The notes under the pieces: model-generated | Database searches by the model: none | What the model saw: only the letters and a program-made list of their open reading frames with translations | Told to the model about the DNA's origin: nothing | Position numbers and translations under genes: made by a program | Shown: in pieces, positions 22,931 to 34,460 of the stretch | Numbering within the stretch: the stretch's first letter is position 1 | How the letters are laid out: every line of letters begins with the position of its first letter | Assembly (NCBI GenBank): GCA_009760855.2 | Contig: WPIO01000011.1 | Location: 2,882,001 to 2,946,000, forward strand | Length of the DNA: 64,000 bases | Source of the DNA: Cristatella mucedo | Lineage: Eukaryota; Bryozoa; Phylactolaemata; Cristatellidae | Reading direction: 5' to 3'

Positions 22931-25059
22931 ACGCCCATCGGTCTGAACTATTGCATTGTTAGAGTAGCTCAGCATGGACCTACCGTCCCTGCTGCCGGAA
23001 CTCGCGTCCGCGGTTCTTTCTCCCCCCTCGATAAAAAATAAACTGGGTTCCCGGGTTACGAACATAATCCTTTCCAGGCCCGAGCTCGTAAGGCGGGTGG
23101 TTCGTAAATCGGATCGTGGTTTCCAATCAGATACTATCGAAACAACTTTTAATCGCTTCCGGGTCAGGAAAAAATTGCGAAAATAGTTCCTGCATTAAAA
23201 AAAGAAAGAAAACATATAAAATTTCACAATTTTCAAACTGTGTGCAACAAATGTAAGAAAGAATTAATAACCAAAGGAAAATTAACACTGTGTACGCCAA
23301 AAATCATAATTGCACAACTCGTGCAAAGCAACAAAAATACCAACACGTACCTAAAAACACAAACGACTTTGAGGACAGCAGACTTTTGTTTTATTTTACT
23401 TTTACTTTTTGCTGTTTGAATAACAAGGGGCGGCCCATTTGTGCGCTTCCCACATTCTACCTCTATGGTATACTAGACTTCTGATTCTAGAGCATTCTCT
23501 GGCTAAAGCGAATGCTCGCAACGAGCGACGCAGTTTCGCTCCGTCGGATGGAGTGGCCAGCCTAGGCGACATTGCTGGCTAGCGGTCGCACCTCGTCATG
23601 GGAAAATCTTGCCAAGAAATCCTGTCGATATTCGGTCTCCGAGGTTGTCTCCACTCATCGTGGAGAAGCGTCGGTTTTCTTTACTCGTAGTGGAGGGTTC
23701 ACCCTAACCCCTTCCGACCCTCGATGTGTAATGGCACCGTGTTAGCACCTTCGAGGTTCAATTTAGCGCTCTACAAATTGATATGCATTCGTTTGGCTTT
23801 TGGAGCCCGCGACAGTCGATCCATTCAGGGGCTTCATTCCCCCCAAACACTCTTGTCCAGCTCCTGCTAGCACAGCTGGGTTCGTTCGGTTCGCGGTCTC
23901 CAAGGACACGCGGTTCCAAACACGCGTCACCTTTTCCACCAACATCGGGGTGTTTTTCGAACTCGGATCTTCGTTACTCGAAATATTTACTGAAACGGGC
24001 GATCTATATCAGTCACGACTGACAATATATTTATTATTCATGGTTCCCGAGTTACTGCGAATGGTAACCGAGTACCTACCTGTACGTGATAATCCGTAGT
24101 TAGGTGGCATACCAGCGGAAGTCTTGTAACAGCCAGTCAACTGCGCTCTACTAGGGCTTGCGCCAGACAGGAGCTGTTCTATTGGTTTCGAGTGGGCAAG
24201 AGTTTCGCGCGCCCCCCCCCCTTCCCGAGGCTTGGCGCCCGTCGGCAGTTCGCCGGTGCTCTGGACGCCGTACGAGAGCTGTCGTACGCCGTGGCTGATT
24301 CTGGACGCCTGCAGACCTTAGTCGCGGTTGAATAGACTTCTTAACGCTATGGAAATGGATTTATTTATTATTGTTATGGATTTATAGATTTACCAAAATA
24401 TCTCGTTGTTGCTGCCGTGTTTCACTACTGTCGGCATACCTGCGTGCATTGGTGCGGCGCTTACTAGTTAGTCGCTAGCCTGCGATACAACAACGTCCAG
24501 AGCTCTTAAACAGCATTGTAATGGGCCTCGAAAGAGCATCCGTTCTCTCTTGGCGCTATATATATATATATAAAATACGTTATTACTATTATCATCATTA
24601 ATGCAATAGTTTTCATTATTATCACGGCTTCGCCAGTATTAATATGTAGCGGCTCGGCCGGGACTAGCGCCATTACGAGCGCTGCGTTTGCAGCCTAGTT
24701 CTGTCCGGACGTGGAAGCCGCCAAATACCGTTCAAAAAAGCTGCAGAGCAGCTGCGCCGCGCACGCCTGCCGCGCGGAGGCGAGCGAAGCGAGCGCTGCG
24801 TCGCCTTCTCCGCGGAGTCGGCCACGACCGGCTATGATTCGCAAGGACTCCCCAATTGCCGACCAATCGCAGAGCGAGTCAGCTTCGGGATTGACCGACG
24901 TCGGCTTCGCGGCCACTGCCCGTTTCGAGTCGCTCGACCTACCAACTCCGCGGCTTGCCATCATCGGGCCTGCGCGCGCGCTCAGCTCAGCCAGATTCTG
25001 GCGGCTCTGCCAGCATATCTCCTGTTTAATCTGCCTATCTCCATATCTCCTGTTAAAAC
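22931..25059. other. intergenic, one CpG-rich patch
   Basis: 24650-25020 is CpG-rich and contains GACCAATCGCAG, a CCAAT-type element; it could be a promoter, but no exon is recognisable. Near 23040-23130 the words GGGTTACGAACATAATCC and TTCGTAAATCGGATCG resemble an inverted-repeat DNA-transposon end. Confidence 0.4.
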
Positions 25060-25905
25060 TGCAGGAAATCTAGGTGTCCAGTTTCAAAACGACCATTCAC
25101 TAAATAACCTCATCGGCTCCACAAACAAGTCTGCCTACTTTCAGCTATATAACATTGCTAAAATTCGGTCTTGTTTAGACAGGGATACCACTTCTAAGTT
25201 GGTCCATGCATTGTGACATCCCGTCTTGACTTCTGTAACTCGCTGCTTGTTTGCCTACCGGCCTGTGCAATCGGGCGCTGGCAGCTGGTGCAAAACTCTG
25301 CAGCTAGACTTGTCTGTCGTGAGCGTCGCAGTTGCCACATTACTCTACTTCTCGCCGACCTGCACTGGCTACCAGTCAAGCAACGGATTGGCTTTAAGGT
25401 TTTGTCGCTCACTTTTAGGCCCCTTCATTCTTTGGCTCCAGCCTGTCTCTCAGATCTACTCCCCCATCAGGCCAAGCAACGTACCACCCGCTTTTCGGAT
25501 TTTAACTGTTTACCTATACCCGGTACAAACCTCAAATCCTTTGGAGGCAGTGCCTTTAGTTCGTATGCTCCCAAAGTCTGGAACTCACTCCCGATTTCCG
25601 TCACGACATCCTCTGACTTGACCACATTTAAAAAGAAACTAAAAACGCACCTATTTATCACAGCATTTAGTGGGTCCCTGTGATTCGTCCTTTATGTGCT
25701 TATGCGTGCTGCCACTAACCGCACTAGCACTCTGACCCTGTGCATGTCACCCTAATCATTTTATTCATGTTGTTGATCAAGCACGGTACCGCTCACCACT
25801 CGATCGTGTTTCCTTTGGAGCAAATGTAAAGCGCCCAGAAAGAGATTGAGTTCTACGAGGGCGCTTTATCAAGTGCACCATATACATAACAATAATTTAT
25901 TCATA
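25060..25905 (+). mobile_element. LINE-A copy, 3' part
   Basis: Opens with a frame for AGNLGVQFQNDHSLNNLIGS, runs through the near-intact block TSRLDFCNSLLVCLPACAIG to LKTHLFITAFSGSL, and ends in the hairpin (AGCGCCCAGAAAGAGATTGAG) and a tail. 5'-truncated, with few breaks, so it is one of the younger copies. Confidence 0.85.
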
Positions 25906-25914
25906 ATAATAATA

Positions 25915-25989
25915 ATAGTTATTACATGTATATATTATAATATAGATATATATATATGTTATAATATATATATATATATATTATAATAC

Positions 25990-26020
<31 letters not shown>

Positions 26021-26022
26021 AT
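25915..26022. repeat. (TA)n-rich tract
   Basis: Imperfect TA repeats following the LINE-A tail. Confidence 0.9.
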
Positions 26023-26128
26023 AAACGCCCTGCGGCGGGCTTCCGTCTGCTCAATCGTCGAACGCCGAGCGCGCGCCCACGTCACTTCCACTTTTTTTCA
26101 GAGTCTTCCGTCATTACTTTCCGCAAGA

Positions 26129-26280
<152 letters not shown>

Positions 26281-27261
26281 TCGTCTAGTGCCACACCGAA
26301 CAGTGCTTGCAGGCGACTAGTACCGGTAGCTACTGCCTACGTCCGCGCCAGCTCGTGCTTACTGGCGGTGTGATGCAGCGAGATAACTTAATATCTTTTC
26401 CGCGCGGCGTCCTGCCCACTAGCCTTAGCGGCGCCTTAGTAATACGTTCAATGCCTCGACGGGCAGAAATATGCCCTAAGCAAATGGCCGCATACGCTGG
26501 CGAAGCACAGGCGTAGGTAGCCAAGATTCGGCAAAGGAGGGCACCATACCTTGACCTTGGCATGGGACCCAATCGTAATAAGGGCTGAAGGAGCGCGTCG
26601 TGCGGCCGAGCGAGCGGTCTGACGCGAGCCGTCCGACGCCGCCCGCCCAACGCGCACCACTCCGAGTCGGTCCAAGGGGTGCTCGGGCCGGCGGTGGCCC
26701 CTTGGCGGCGTCGCCCCGAAAAGCCCTCGGTGGGCGACCGCAAGTTTAGGCTGCGTATGCTGCGCCAGTAGGAAAGCTGCGGTGGCGGAGCCATCGCAGC
26801 TCATCGTATCCCTCCGCGCGACAACGTGCGCTTGCGGCATTTTCGCTTGTTTTTGCTGGCAGATAGACGCTCACGGCAAGTTATCTCTGCCGGAAGCCGT
26901 GCGCCAGCGACGAAAGATGGCCAATAGCTGCCGCTCTGAGTCGCGCGACGGGACCACCGCGGTGCGATATCGCTTTAAATTACGCTCAGACGCGGCAGGC
27001 CGCGTCGCCGCCCCTGCGCCTCGTTCCAGGCACGACCGCCAGGTGACGCGCGACAGCGGGCGACAGATGGGCGGCCCGGGCGCCGGTCCTCGGAAGCTCT
27101 AGCCGGCTGAGCGGTAGCCTATAGGCGCCGTGCCGAGGCGCGTCCGCGCGGTCTTCGAAAGCAATCGATTCGCGTGCGCGGTGCGACAATCCTCCGGCGA
27201 ACGAGTTCCTCTTAGAATTACTTCGCCGTAAAATTATGGTCGGGAGGGGCAGAAGTGTCCT

Positions 27262-27279
27262 CCCCAGCCCAGCCGCCAC

Positions 27280-27310
<31 letters not shown>

Positions 27311-27333
27311 TCCGCCGCCGCCGCCCCTCCCAC
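27262..27333 (+). repeat. (GCC)n repeat in CpG island
   Basis: Imperfect CCG/CCA triplet run of about 70 bases, 100 bases before the candidate RPL4 start codon. Confidence 0.9.
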
Positions 27334-27369
27334 GACTAATATTACTGGTCGAGTGGCCCGCAGCCATCT

Positions 27370-27435
27370 TGCGTCGCTTGTCCCTCGTGTGCGCCTCACT
27401 CTGCTCAGCGGGCGTGCCGGGGCATCGCAACGATG
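27370..27435 (+). CDS. RPL4: candidate RPL4 exon 1 (5' UTR and ATG)
   Basis: RPL4 exon 2 starts exactly at the second codon (GCG), so exon 1 must end ATG|GT. The only ATG|GTGAGT seen in a promoter-like setting upstream is 27433-27435, in the middle of the CpG island. It is preceded by pyrimidine-rich GTCCCTCGTGTGCGCCTCAC and a CCATCTTG motif of the kind common at ribosomal protein gene starts. The transcription start is not defined, so the 5' boundary given is nominal. Intron 1 would be about 6.9 kb, long for this gene but in line with intron 2 (4.8 kb). Confidence 0.45.
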
Positions 27436-28544
27436 GTGAGTGCACGCGTCGGCAGCCGTCCCGACTGACCGGGCTTTGTAGACGCGGCGGCCGCGCGCGC
27501 CCGTGTCTTCACGCGCCTCTGCGGGCGAGAAGTGCCGCGCGGGCGGCGCGCACCTGACCTCCGCGTGCTCACGCCGGCCGCACGCCGCCGGCTGCCCGCC
27601 GCCGGCCGTGCGATAGATCGAGCTCGTGCCGGGGGGGGGCAGCGCTTCCGCCGCGCGCGCGCGCTCGGTCCGGCCCGCCGGCTGCCTCGTTTCCTCGCTC
27701 TCGCGTCCGCCGAGGCTGTGTAGCAGCGGTCTGGGCGCGCGCGGTCGCAAGCCCTGTTCGGTTCGCGCGAACGGCTTCGCGATTGGCGGCCGCCGGCACC
27801 GCCGCTCGGCCGACGCTGCGCGGCGGCGCGAGTGCGCAGCGGCTTCGCTGGCAGCTTCTCGGAGAGCCGCAGTAGACGTGGGCAGGCGTCGGGAGCAGCG
27901 GCAGGCCAGTCACCCTGGTTACTCCCGGCGGGGGAGAGTGGGGGGGGGGGGGAGATTGCTTGCCGCCGGCGGTGCTCGGTAGGGTGGCCGCGCTTCGAAG
28001 GGAGAGTGTGCTGGCGTCACGTACGCGATCGGACGCATGCCGGTTCATCCAGCCCTTCAACCCCGTTCGGACAGCCGGCGTCGAGATCTCGGCTGGGTAT
28101 ATTAGCAGGTTCGGCGCCTTCGCGCTGGACGGCAGCGAAAAGCCGCCCTCTGTCACTCCACGCTGCCGACAGCAGACGGACGTCACGAGATCATTAACTC
28201 GTAGCCGAGTGCCGTGCGGCGGCGGCGGCGCGCGCGCGCTCGATCGATCGATTCCTCGCGGGACGGAATCCGACGGCCGCCGCACGAGCTTAATGTCTGC
28301 GGTCGCCGCTTAATCCCCCGGCCTTAGTCCGACTCAGCTTCCGAGCCGCCGCGCCGGGCCCGACGACGGTGAGCGAGTCGCGACGCGGATAAATGGAACT
28401 GGCGGAGCGTAGCTAAGCGGAAACGGCGTACCGGGAGCGGTGCTGGCTCAGCTCGCAGATTGAAGCCGAAGGTGGGAGACCAAAGAACAGCGTCTACCGA
28501 GACTGGCGCGTAGCTCGGTCCTCAGACGTCCACGTAAATAAATC

Positions 28545-28731
28545 CGTGGTTCTCAACCTGTGGGTCGCAACCCCTTTGAGGGTCGAACGACCCTTTCGCA
28601 GCGGTCGCCCAAGACCATCGAAAAACACGCATTTCCACTTTCTGCTCAAAGTAATTTTATGGTTGGGGGTCGACACAACATGAAGAAACTATATTAAAGG
28701 GTCGCGGCATTAGGAAGATTGCGAATCGCTG
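28545..28731 (+). mobile_element. SPIN/URR1-like hAT non-autonomous element
   Basis: The left end GTGGTTCTCAACCTGTGGGT and the following CAACCCCTTTGAGGGTCGAA, the middle GGTCGCCCAAGACCATCGAA, and the right part ATTAAAGGGTCGCGGCATTA with end GCGAATCGCTG match, as remembered, the SPIN and URR1 group of hAT elements known from tetrapods. The ends are inverted repeats. It is about 187 bases with no coding capacity, and lies 110 bases after the possible donor of the CpG island, within putative RPL4 intron 1. Confidence 0.72.
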
Positions 28732-28794
28732 AAAACCAACCTCCCGGCGGGGGTGGGGTAGGGTTCGGGGCGGGGCGAGGCGAGCTGTAGTGGC

Positions 28795-28945
28795 ACACTA
28801 GGCGGTTGGTTTTCATGACCTCGCCGTCCCGAGGTCTTGCGGTCGAATCCTGTGGCGGGAAATCCTTTATTGCCGCTGCAAGCGGCGGTGATAGCCGTAA
28901 AGGGTCTTCTGTCGCTATACAAAAAAGGATGTTGAATCAGCTGGT
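28795..28945 (+). mobile_element. SINE-A copy
   Basis: tRNA-like head with B box GCGGTCGAATCC, then GGCGGGAAATCCTTTATTGC, the GATAGCCGTAAAGGGTCTTC body and a tail near GTTGAATCAGCTGG. Closely related to the copy at 48755. Confidence 0.75.
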
Positions 28946-29224
28946 ATTTTTTTCGGTTGATGGCGGATGCAAATATGAGCACAGCTAGAACCGTACCGGG
29001 GTGACGGTAGCGCTGGGTCAATTGAACTACAGGACACGTGGAGGGCAGAGGTCAGTGTGGGGCCGGGCCGCTATGGGCTGATTCGCTCTCTATCCAATTG
29101 TCGACTTATGCTCTGCATGGCAAGCGTTGCCGGACGGTGCAGCGGTAATACGCACGAAGGTAAACTGAAATTTCGAGTATCGTCTAGCCTCGAGGTCTGC
29201 TGCAGCCCAAAATGGCAAGCAATA

Positions 29225-29405
29225 CGTCCTTAACTTACAATTGCTAATAAATGTAAATAAATATAATTCATTGGTATAGCACCACGAGAGAGCATAATCT
29301 CTATTCAGGCACTTCACATATGCCATGGTGCTCGAGCCCACGACCTCGGGCCAAACCTTGGTCAGGGCGAGTACCTTAACCTCTGAGCCAAAACAGCGAT
29401 TATGA
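29225..29405 (-). mobile_element. SINE-B copy, reverse
   Basis: In reverse it shows GGCTCAGAGGTTAAGGTACT, the B-box-like GTGGGCTCGAGCAC, then a tail with GAAGTGCCTGAATAGAGATT and TGGTGCTATACCAATG. This is the same order as the clean copy at 37710. Confidence 0.75.
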
Positions 29406-30577
29406 GGTACCGCAAAGGTGCATAAAAGCTCTCTGTCTCTGCCTCCCTGTCTGTCTGTCTGTCTGTCTCAGCTCTCTGCAGCAGCTGCAAGAGCCGCGAT
29501 TAACGCGTCGGACCAGTGGCATACCGAAGGGGACAGGCATATGTCTCCGGGTGCTGGATCAGGGGGGCGCCGAAATGTTCGCCTATTAATGGGTGGAGGA
29601 GTGCCGTCGGTATAGTTTGTCGCGATCTGCTTATTGCAATATCCGAACGACGCAGGCCGAAGTAGGTCCTCCGATTTCTGCGTGGTTAGCATCGTGAGCG
29701 GTCACTAACCCGCGAAAAATCGCGGGTGCACGTTATTCAAAATTAAACACCGTGCACGAAAGCGTATACCGGCTTCGTAGGCTTGGCCAAAATGACTCAC
29801 CGATTGGCAGGCCGTCGCTAAAACCCCAGTCCTAGTCAAGCTTCATTTTAATCCGTGCCGAAGAGATAATTTATTTCATCAGCGTTTACGAACGTAATGT
29901 AACAATGCCCTAATCAAATCAAAAGCCTGCTCATCGCTGGCTTATTCAACGCACAATTCAATGACCAGTTTCAACTACGAGAAAGTGCGAGCTCATTTGC
30001 AAATTGGTAAACTGTCTCTCTTGATATTTATTTCATAACACTCAACTGCAACATCATAGTAGAACTATAAATATTGGAAAGGGCACAATGTAAGCGAACT
30101 GTCAGCGATACGATGCGATTGATACTGATGCGATTGATACTGATAGCGTTTACGGTCATTAGCATTTCGGACTCAAAATTGTATAAGTCAATTCTCCGAT
30201 ATGCACACCTACTGGGGAAGTGCTAAATCCTCAGCATTCCTATGTGTAGGAGACAAGTGGTCATGAGCTCTCAAAGCTTCTAGAAGAGAGCTTCTCACAA
30301 GCTTTCTCGTCCCGGCTCTCCTCTCAGTAGAATAAAGTAAGTTTTCACTGTTTCAGCTGCCTCCACGAAGCCAACTGCCGGCCCGATTGAATAATTGCGT
30401 ATAAATCTTAAGAAGATCATTAACCGTAAGATCGTAGTTTGAGCAGATCCTTACAAAGATTTCCACGTGTTGTCCAGATTATGTAGTAGCATTATTCAAG
30501 TTAACCGCCCCTCGGTTCTCCTTTTGTTATATGGTGCAACACAAAGGGTGCTATATTGAGGATGTGGTTCTACCAGA
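29406..30577. other. RPL4 intron 1 or intergenic, no gene seen
   Basis: A short CTGT run near 29450-29470; otherwise nothing recognised. Confidence 0.4.
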
Positions 30578-30624
30578 GCCCAGGTCGCTGCCCCCCCCCC
30601 GTAGGGGGGGCAGCGATCTGGGCC
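30578..30624. repeat. short palindrome with C/G arms
   Basis: GCCCAGGTCGCTGCCCCCCC and its reverse complement, with one mismatch, around a CCC-GTA spacer. Forms a strong hairpin. Confidence 0.85.
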
Positions 30625-31790
30625 ACTCTCTAATCCTACGCCCCTACACTCACTCACCAACGAATATGTTATGTCTTAATTACAACCGATGAACGACTGC
30701 CGAGTTGGTGTCGAATAAGCACCACGATTTTCCGCTATGGAATTTTTCAGGTTTTGCCCCCCCCCCCGACGAAATCTCTGCTCGGCCTCTTGTCCCATGG
30801 ATGTTTGGTAATTCTCACAGACTAACTCATCGATTGGTTAGGCTTACCATCACCACTAGACAGTTGGATAGCAGCGTTCGTTTTTTTTGCAGCTGATGAT
30901 GCTATTGTCGCAGCACTCCTGCGGTTGGCTTTTGCCTTTGCGAGGGAAGAGCTTGCCGGTGACATTGACGAGTGGTTAGTGTGTATTCGTTCGTGGTCAG
31001 ACGTGTTCGTGATCTAGCTGCAGTTGCCTGGCAAGCTTGCCCAAATTCGCTGCTGCCAGAAGAATCACCGCCCAGGCCCCGAGATCATCCAGCAGTACAG
31101 CTGGCGTTGCCTAGGCGACGATCTGAGCAAAGTGAGGATTGAGTTGGGGCATTGGCATCGGCAATTTGTCATATCCCAACCCGTTGCCAGGCCACGATGT
31201 TTAGTTTGAATAAGCAAACGGTTAGCAATTGCCTGCTGACTATGACCTGCAAGAACTCGTCAACCAGCTGGACTTGGCTTGGCCTAGCACAGGCCATACT
31301 CATCTGTCAGAGATCAAGCGATGCCTCCTCATGCTGATGTGCCACAGAATTTGTTTTTACACGCTCGTCATTCAGTCGTCCTTGGACGGTAGCCCTAGTG
31401 GACATACCTGGCCCAACATTTTAAAGGGAGCCGATGCACAGGCAAAGTTTAGTGAGACCGGTCACGGTGACAAGTGCCTGTGGAGGTCTCTGCAGGAGGA
31501 CTTTTACCACCTACTGCCATCCCCACTCAGCCGGTGGGTGACCTGGGCCACTTTGCCGAATGCTCGTAACTGCTCAAGTGACCCACAAGAGGCTAGACCT
31601 AGAGGCTAAAACAGCAAAGAAGAAACGTCTCCCTGTGGCATTACTGTTAAATGTTGCTCTCTTTCAAGCAGCTTGGGCTGAAGTCAAATGCCGTGCACCC
31701 AGACTTACCCGACAGCTGCAGTGATCAGTGTTACCGCAATAACGAGGAGGAGGAGGAAGAAAAGTAGGAGGACGAGCAGTCGAAGGACGA
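30625..31790 (+). other. unidentified coding-like stretch
   Basis: After TTTTTTTTGCAG at 30891 a frame reads DDAIVAALLRLAFAFAREEL and then AGDIDEWL before a stop at 31015. Further blocks (PEIIQQYSWRCLGDDLSKVR near 31080; YDLQELVNQLDLAWPSTGHT near 31245) lie in open frames up to 31609. Composition is protein-like, but I do not recognise a family and the frames are interrupted. It may be a decayed gene copy or chance. Confidence 0.25.
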
Positions 31791-31824
31791 AGCTTCACTG
31801 AGCAGCAAACTGCTCAGTGAAGCT
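31791..31824. repeat. perfect 15-bp palindrome
   Basis: AGCTTCACTGAGCAG and its exact reverse complement around a CAAA loop. Confidence 0.95.
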
Positions 31825-31965
31825 GCTCGGAAAGAAATCAGCTGCAACGCAAGCAAATTGTGGAGGTCCGGCCGCCTTTACGGCGAACCGTTTCCGGTTC
31901 CGCGATCGGTGGCAGAGAGGGCGGACTACCGGCTGCGTCGAGGCTGCAGTTTTTCGATCAAAGGT

Positions 31966-32520
31966 GAAAACTCTGCAGCTAGGCTTGTCAGTCGTGAGCG
32001 TCCTGGTTGCCACACCACTCCACTTCTAGCCGACTTGCACTGGCTCCCGATCAAGCATCGTATCGACTTCAAGGTTCTGTCGCTTACTTTTAGGTCCCTT
32101 CATTCTCTGGCTCCAGCTTTCCTATGAGAATTACTCCCCCGCCAGGTGATACATCGTGCAACTCACTGTTCTGACTCGAATCGTTTAGCCATATATCGTA
32201 CGAATCTCAAAACCGTTGGAGACCGTGCATTTAGTTCCTGTGCTCCCAAAGCCTGAAACTCGCTACCGATGCACGTCACCAAATTCCCTGAATGACCCGT
32301 GACATTTAACAAGCTTAAAATGCACCTGCTTATTACAGCATTTGTTGGGTCTTTTGTCATTCGTCCTTTTTGTGCATGTACCTGCTTACACTGTACCTGC
32401 TGCTTTCGGACGTTACCACCTATCATTTGGTAATGGTTTCTATACAGCATCTGTTAAGTGCCTAGACAGAGATTCAGTCCTCTGAGGGCGCTATATAAAT
32501 ATATTATTTTTATTACTGAA
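31966..32520 (+). mobile_element. LINE-A 3' end
   Basis: Begins in the block for LARLVSRERPGCHTTPLLAD, continues to a decayed LKSFGDRAFSSYAP region and ends in the hairpin (GAGATTCAGTCCTCTGAGGG) and an AT tail. 5'-truncated, with several frame breaks. Confidence 0.8.
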
Positions 32521-34291
32521 AGTCTTGTCGCTGCCTCCGAACATCGTGTCATTGCCGTCATCACAAGTCCTATCAGGAAGCTGGGCATGGCTGCTGTGAG
32601 GGGCGGCTGATTGGTCGACTGGGGATGTGCTCTGTCACGTGGCCATGAAAAGTGGTCAAGATGGGACATATTCGGCTAGGTCAACAAAAGGACAGGAAGC
32701 ATAGGTTGGCTGTATGATTGAAGCTTCTGAGATTTGTGCATTCCCACTGTCCTTTGCAGATGGCAAATATGGCCACCAGTCAACTCACTGTGTCATTGTG
32801 CACTCATGTCGAAACCTCGACGACCCTTTGTGTGTTCCTAGCTGGCAGGCATCCATCGAGAGCCGAACCAATTGTTACCGGCCGGTCTGCTACAGAATGG
32901 GACCGTAAACATAATGGCTGGATTGCACCACTCGCATGCCTGCACCTGCGATTTGGTTCCAGCATCGGGCCCTTTTGAACTTGCTGAGCTGAGCAGAGCT
33001 GAAGGACGCCTGAGTAGGAGGACTGGGCAGCAGGGCTGCATGTGAGATCTTGCCCCATGCTGTCTTAAGAGGTCATCGCTTATCTCCTGACGGAAGGCAA
33101 ACTGAAGGGCTATACATAGCCATGCATTTTACTGATGTCTCGGAACTGCTCCGGAAGTCTCTCTGTCAGGTTTCTCACTGCCAAAGCATCTGCACCGAAG
33201 TGACCTGCTGCAAAATTTCGACAGATGCAAGGAACTTTTTCTAAGGATTTACTTGATCTTGGCCAGATCATCTTTACCTCATCGAGCAGATGAGCTTATA
33301 GAGCAGAGCGTGAGGCGAGGCAGCTGTGATGAGGTACAGAACCGATAAGCATGCTTAAGAGAATCAAGCATGCACTTGCACTTTTTGCAGCTGCTGTGCT
33401 TGTATTGTTTCTGTTTATGGTCTCTCTCACGAGGCTCTCAGTATACGAGTCTGCTCTTCTCTCGCTTGCTCGATTTCTCCCCGTCACATCTACCTGCACA
33501 CAAACACGCACGCGCACACACACACACACACACACACGCGCACACGAACTCACGACAAACACGCATGCAGACTCAACGGCACGGATAGCCTCACCAGAGA
33601 GACCGTGTGACAGAATCACTAAAAGCATAGCAACGGCAGAAAAGGCAGGTGAATGGTTGATTCTCTCATGCATGCTAATTTGTTCATCGTCTCCTCACAG
33701 CCCGCTGAACGGCCGGGTGGGGCAATAGCTTCCAGCTACAGCTTCCTGTGAGCAACCGGCTTCACACAGTGGCAAGGCACACGGCAGCCAGAGCCCGGTC
33801 AGCCTACTGTTTCGATCGGCCATCTTAGCTAGTGAAGAGTCGAAGCAGGCTGAGTAGTCGGTCGCCAGCTGCCGGGCCACTTCCACTCTCGACCTGCAGC
33901 CGACGTTGCTCGGAAATTGGGAACTTCGACCAGCCGTTGAGGGAAGGCTTGCCAACGTGTCTTATGGTTTTACCCGTCCGATGCGGCTGCTTTCATCGCT
34001 CGTAGTTGAGGCCGGCACGCTACCCTCCTTGCACCCCTCTTGCCACTGCATTGTCATCGCAGAGCGGCAGCGCCGCCTTGAGTGGCCATCTTAGTTCACT
34101 GCTCTCCTTGAGGGGGCCATCTTAATTCACCACTCTGCAAGTGCCTGCATGTGTTTTACCCGAAAATACGCAGACAGTGTGTCGACGAGACCGGCCAACT
34201 CCGGACTCACCATTTGCACGAGGAAAAAATAATTTCGTTTTTTTCTGCATCTAGTTTTCTGCATATGCCGCAGCATCGTTCCCGTTGACAG
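32521..34291. other. intron 1 or intergenic upstream of RPL4 exon 2
   Basis: Contains a (CA)n run at 33510-33545. No exon recognised. A weaker ATG followed by GT (TTATG-GTTTTA, 33964) is an alternative but poor place for RPL4 exon 1. Confidence 0.45.
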
Positions 34292-34460
34292 GCGTCTCGA
34301 CCTTTGATTACGGTGTACGGCGAGAAGAGCGAACCGAGCGGGACGTGCGTTGCACTTCCGGCTGTGTTCAGAGCCCCCATCAGGCCCGACATCGTCAACT
34401 TTGTTCACAGCGAGATAAGAAAGAACAGCCGGCAACCCTATGCCGTGTCAGACAAAGCCG
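34292..34460 (+). CDS. RPL4: RPL4 exon 2
   Basis: Starts [17 protein letters not shown] straight after TTGACAG, so only the initiator Met lies upstream. Ends [10 protein letters not shown] in phase 1 at GTGAGT. Confidence 0.95.

Larger units (their letters stand above)
26560..28480 (+). promoter_or_regulatory. CpG island, likely RPL4 promoter region
   Basis: Nearly 2 kb of very GC-rich, CpG-dense sequence in a window that is otherwise CpG-poor outside exons. It contains GCC repeats, a YY1-like CCATCTTG at 27364 and an ATG directly followed by GTGAGT at 27433. No other host gene start is visible between it and RPL4 exon 2. Long proline- and arginine-rich frames on both strands are compositional. 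A second good donor (GACGACG then GTGAGC) lies at 28367. Confidence 0.6.

Noticed and set aside
26986-28313. Several long Pro/Arg/Ala-rich frames
   Set aside because: Expected in a CpG island with few stop codons; frames overlap on both strands.
28795-28870. tRNA gene
   Set aside because: The B box is good, but the acceptor and anticodon stems do not pair and the same head recurs in several SINE-A copies.
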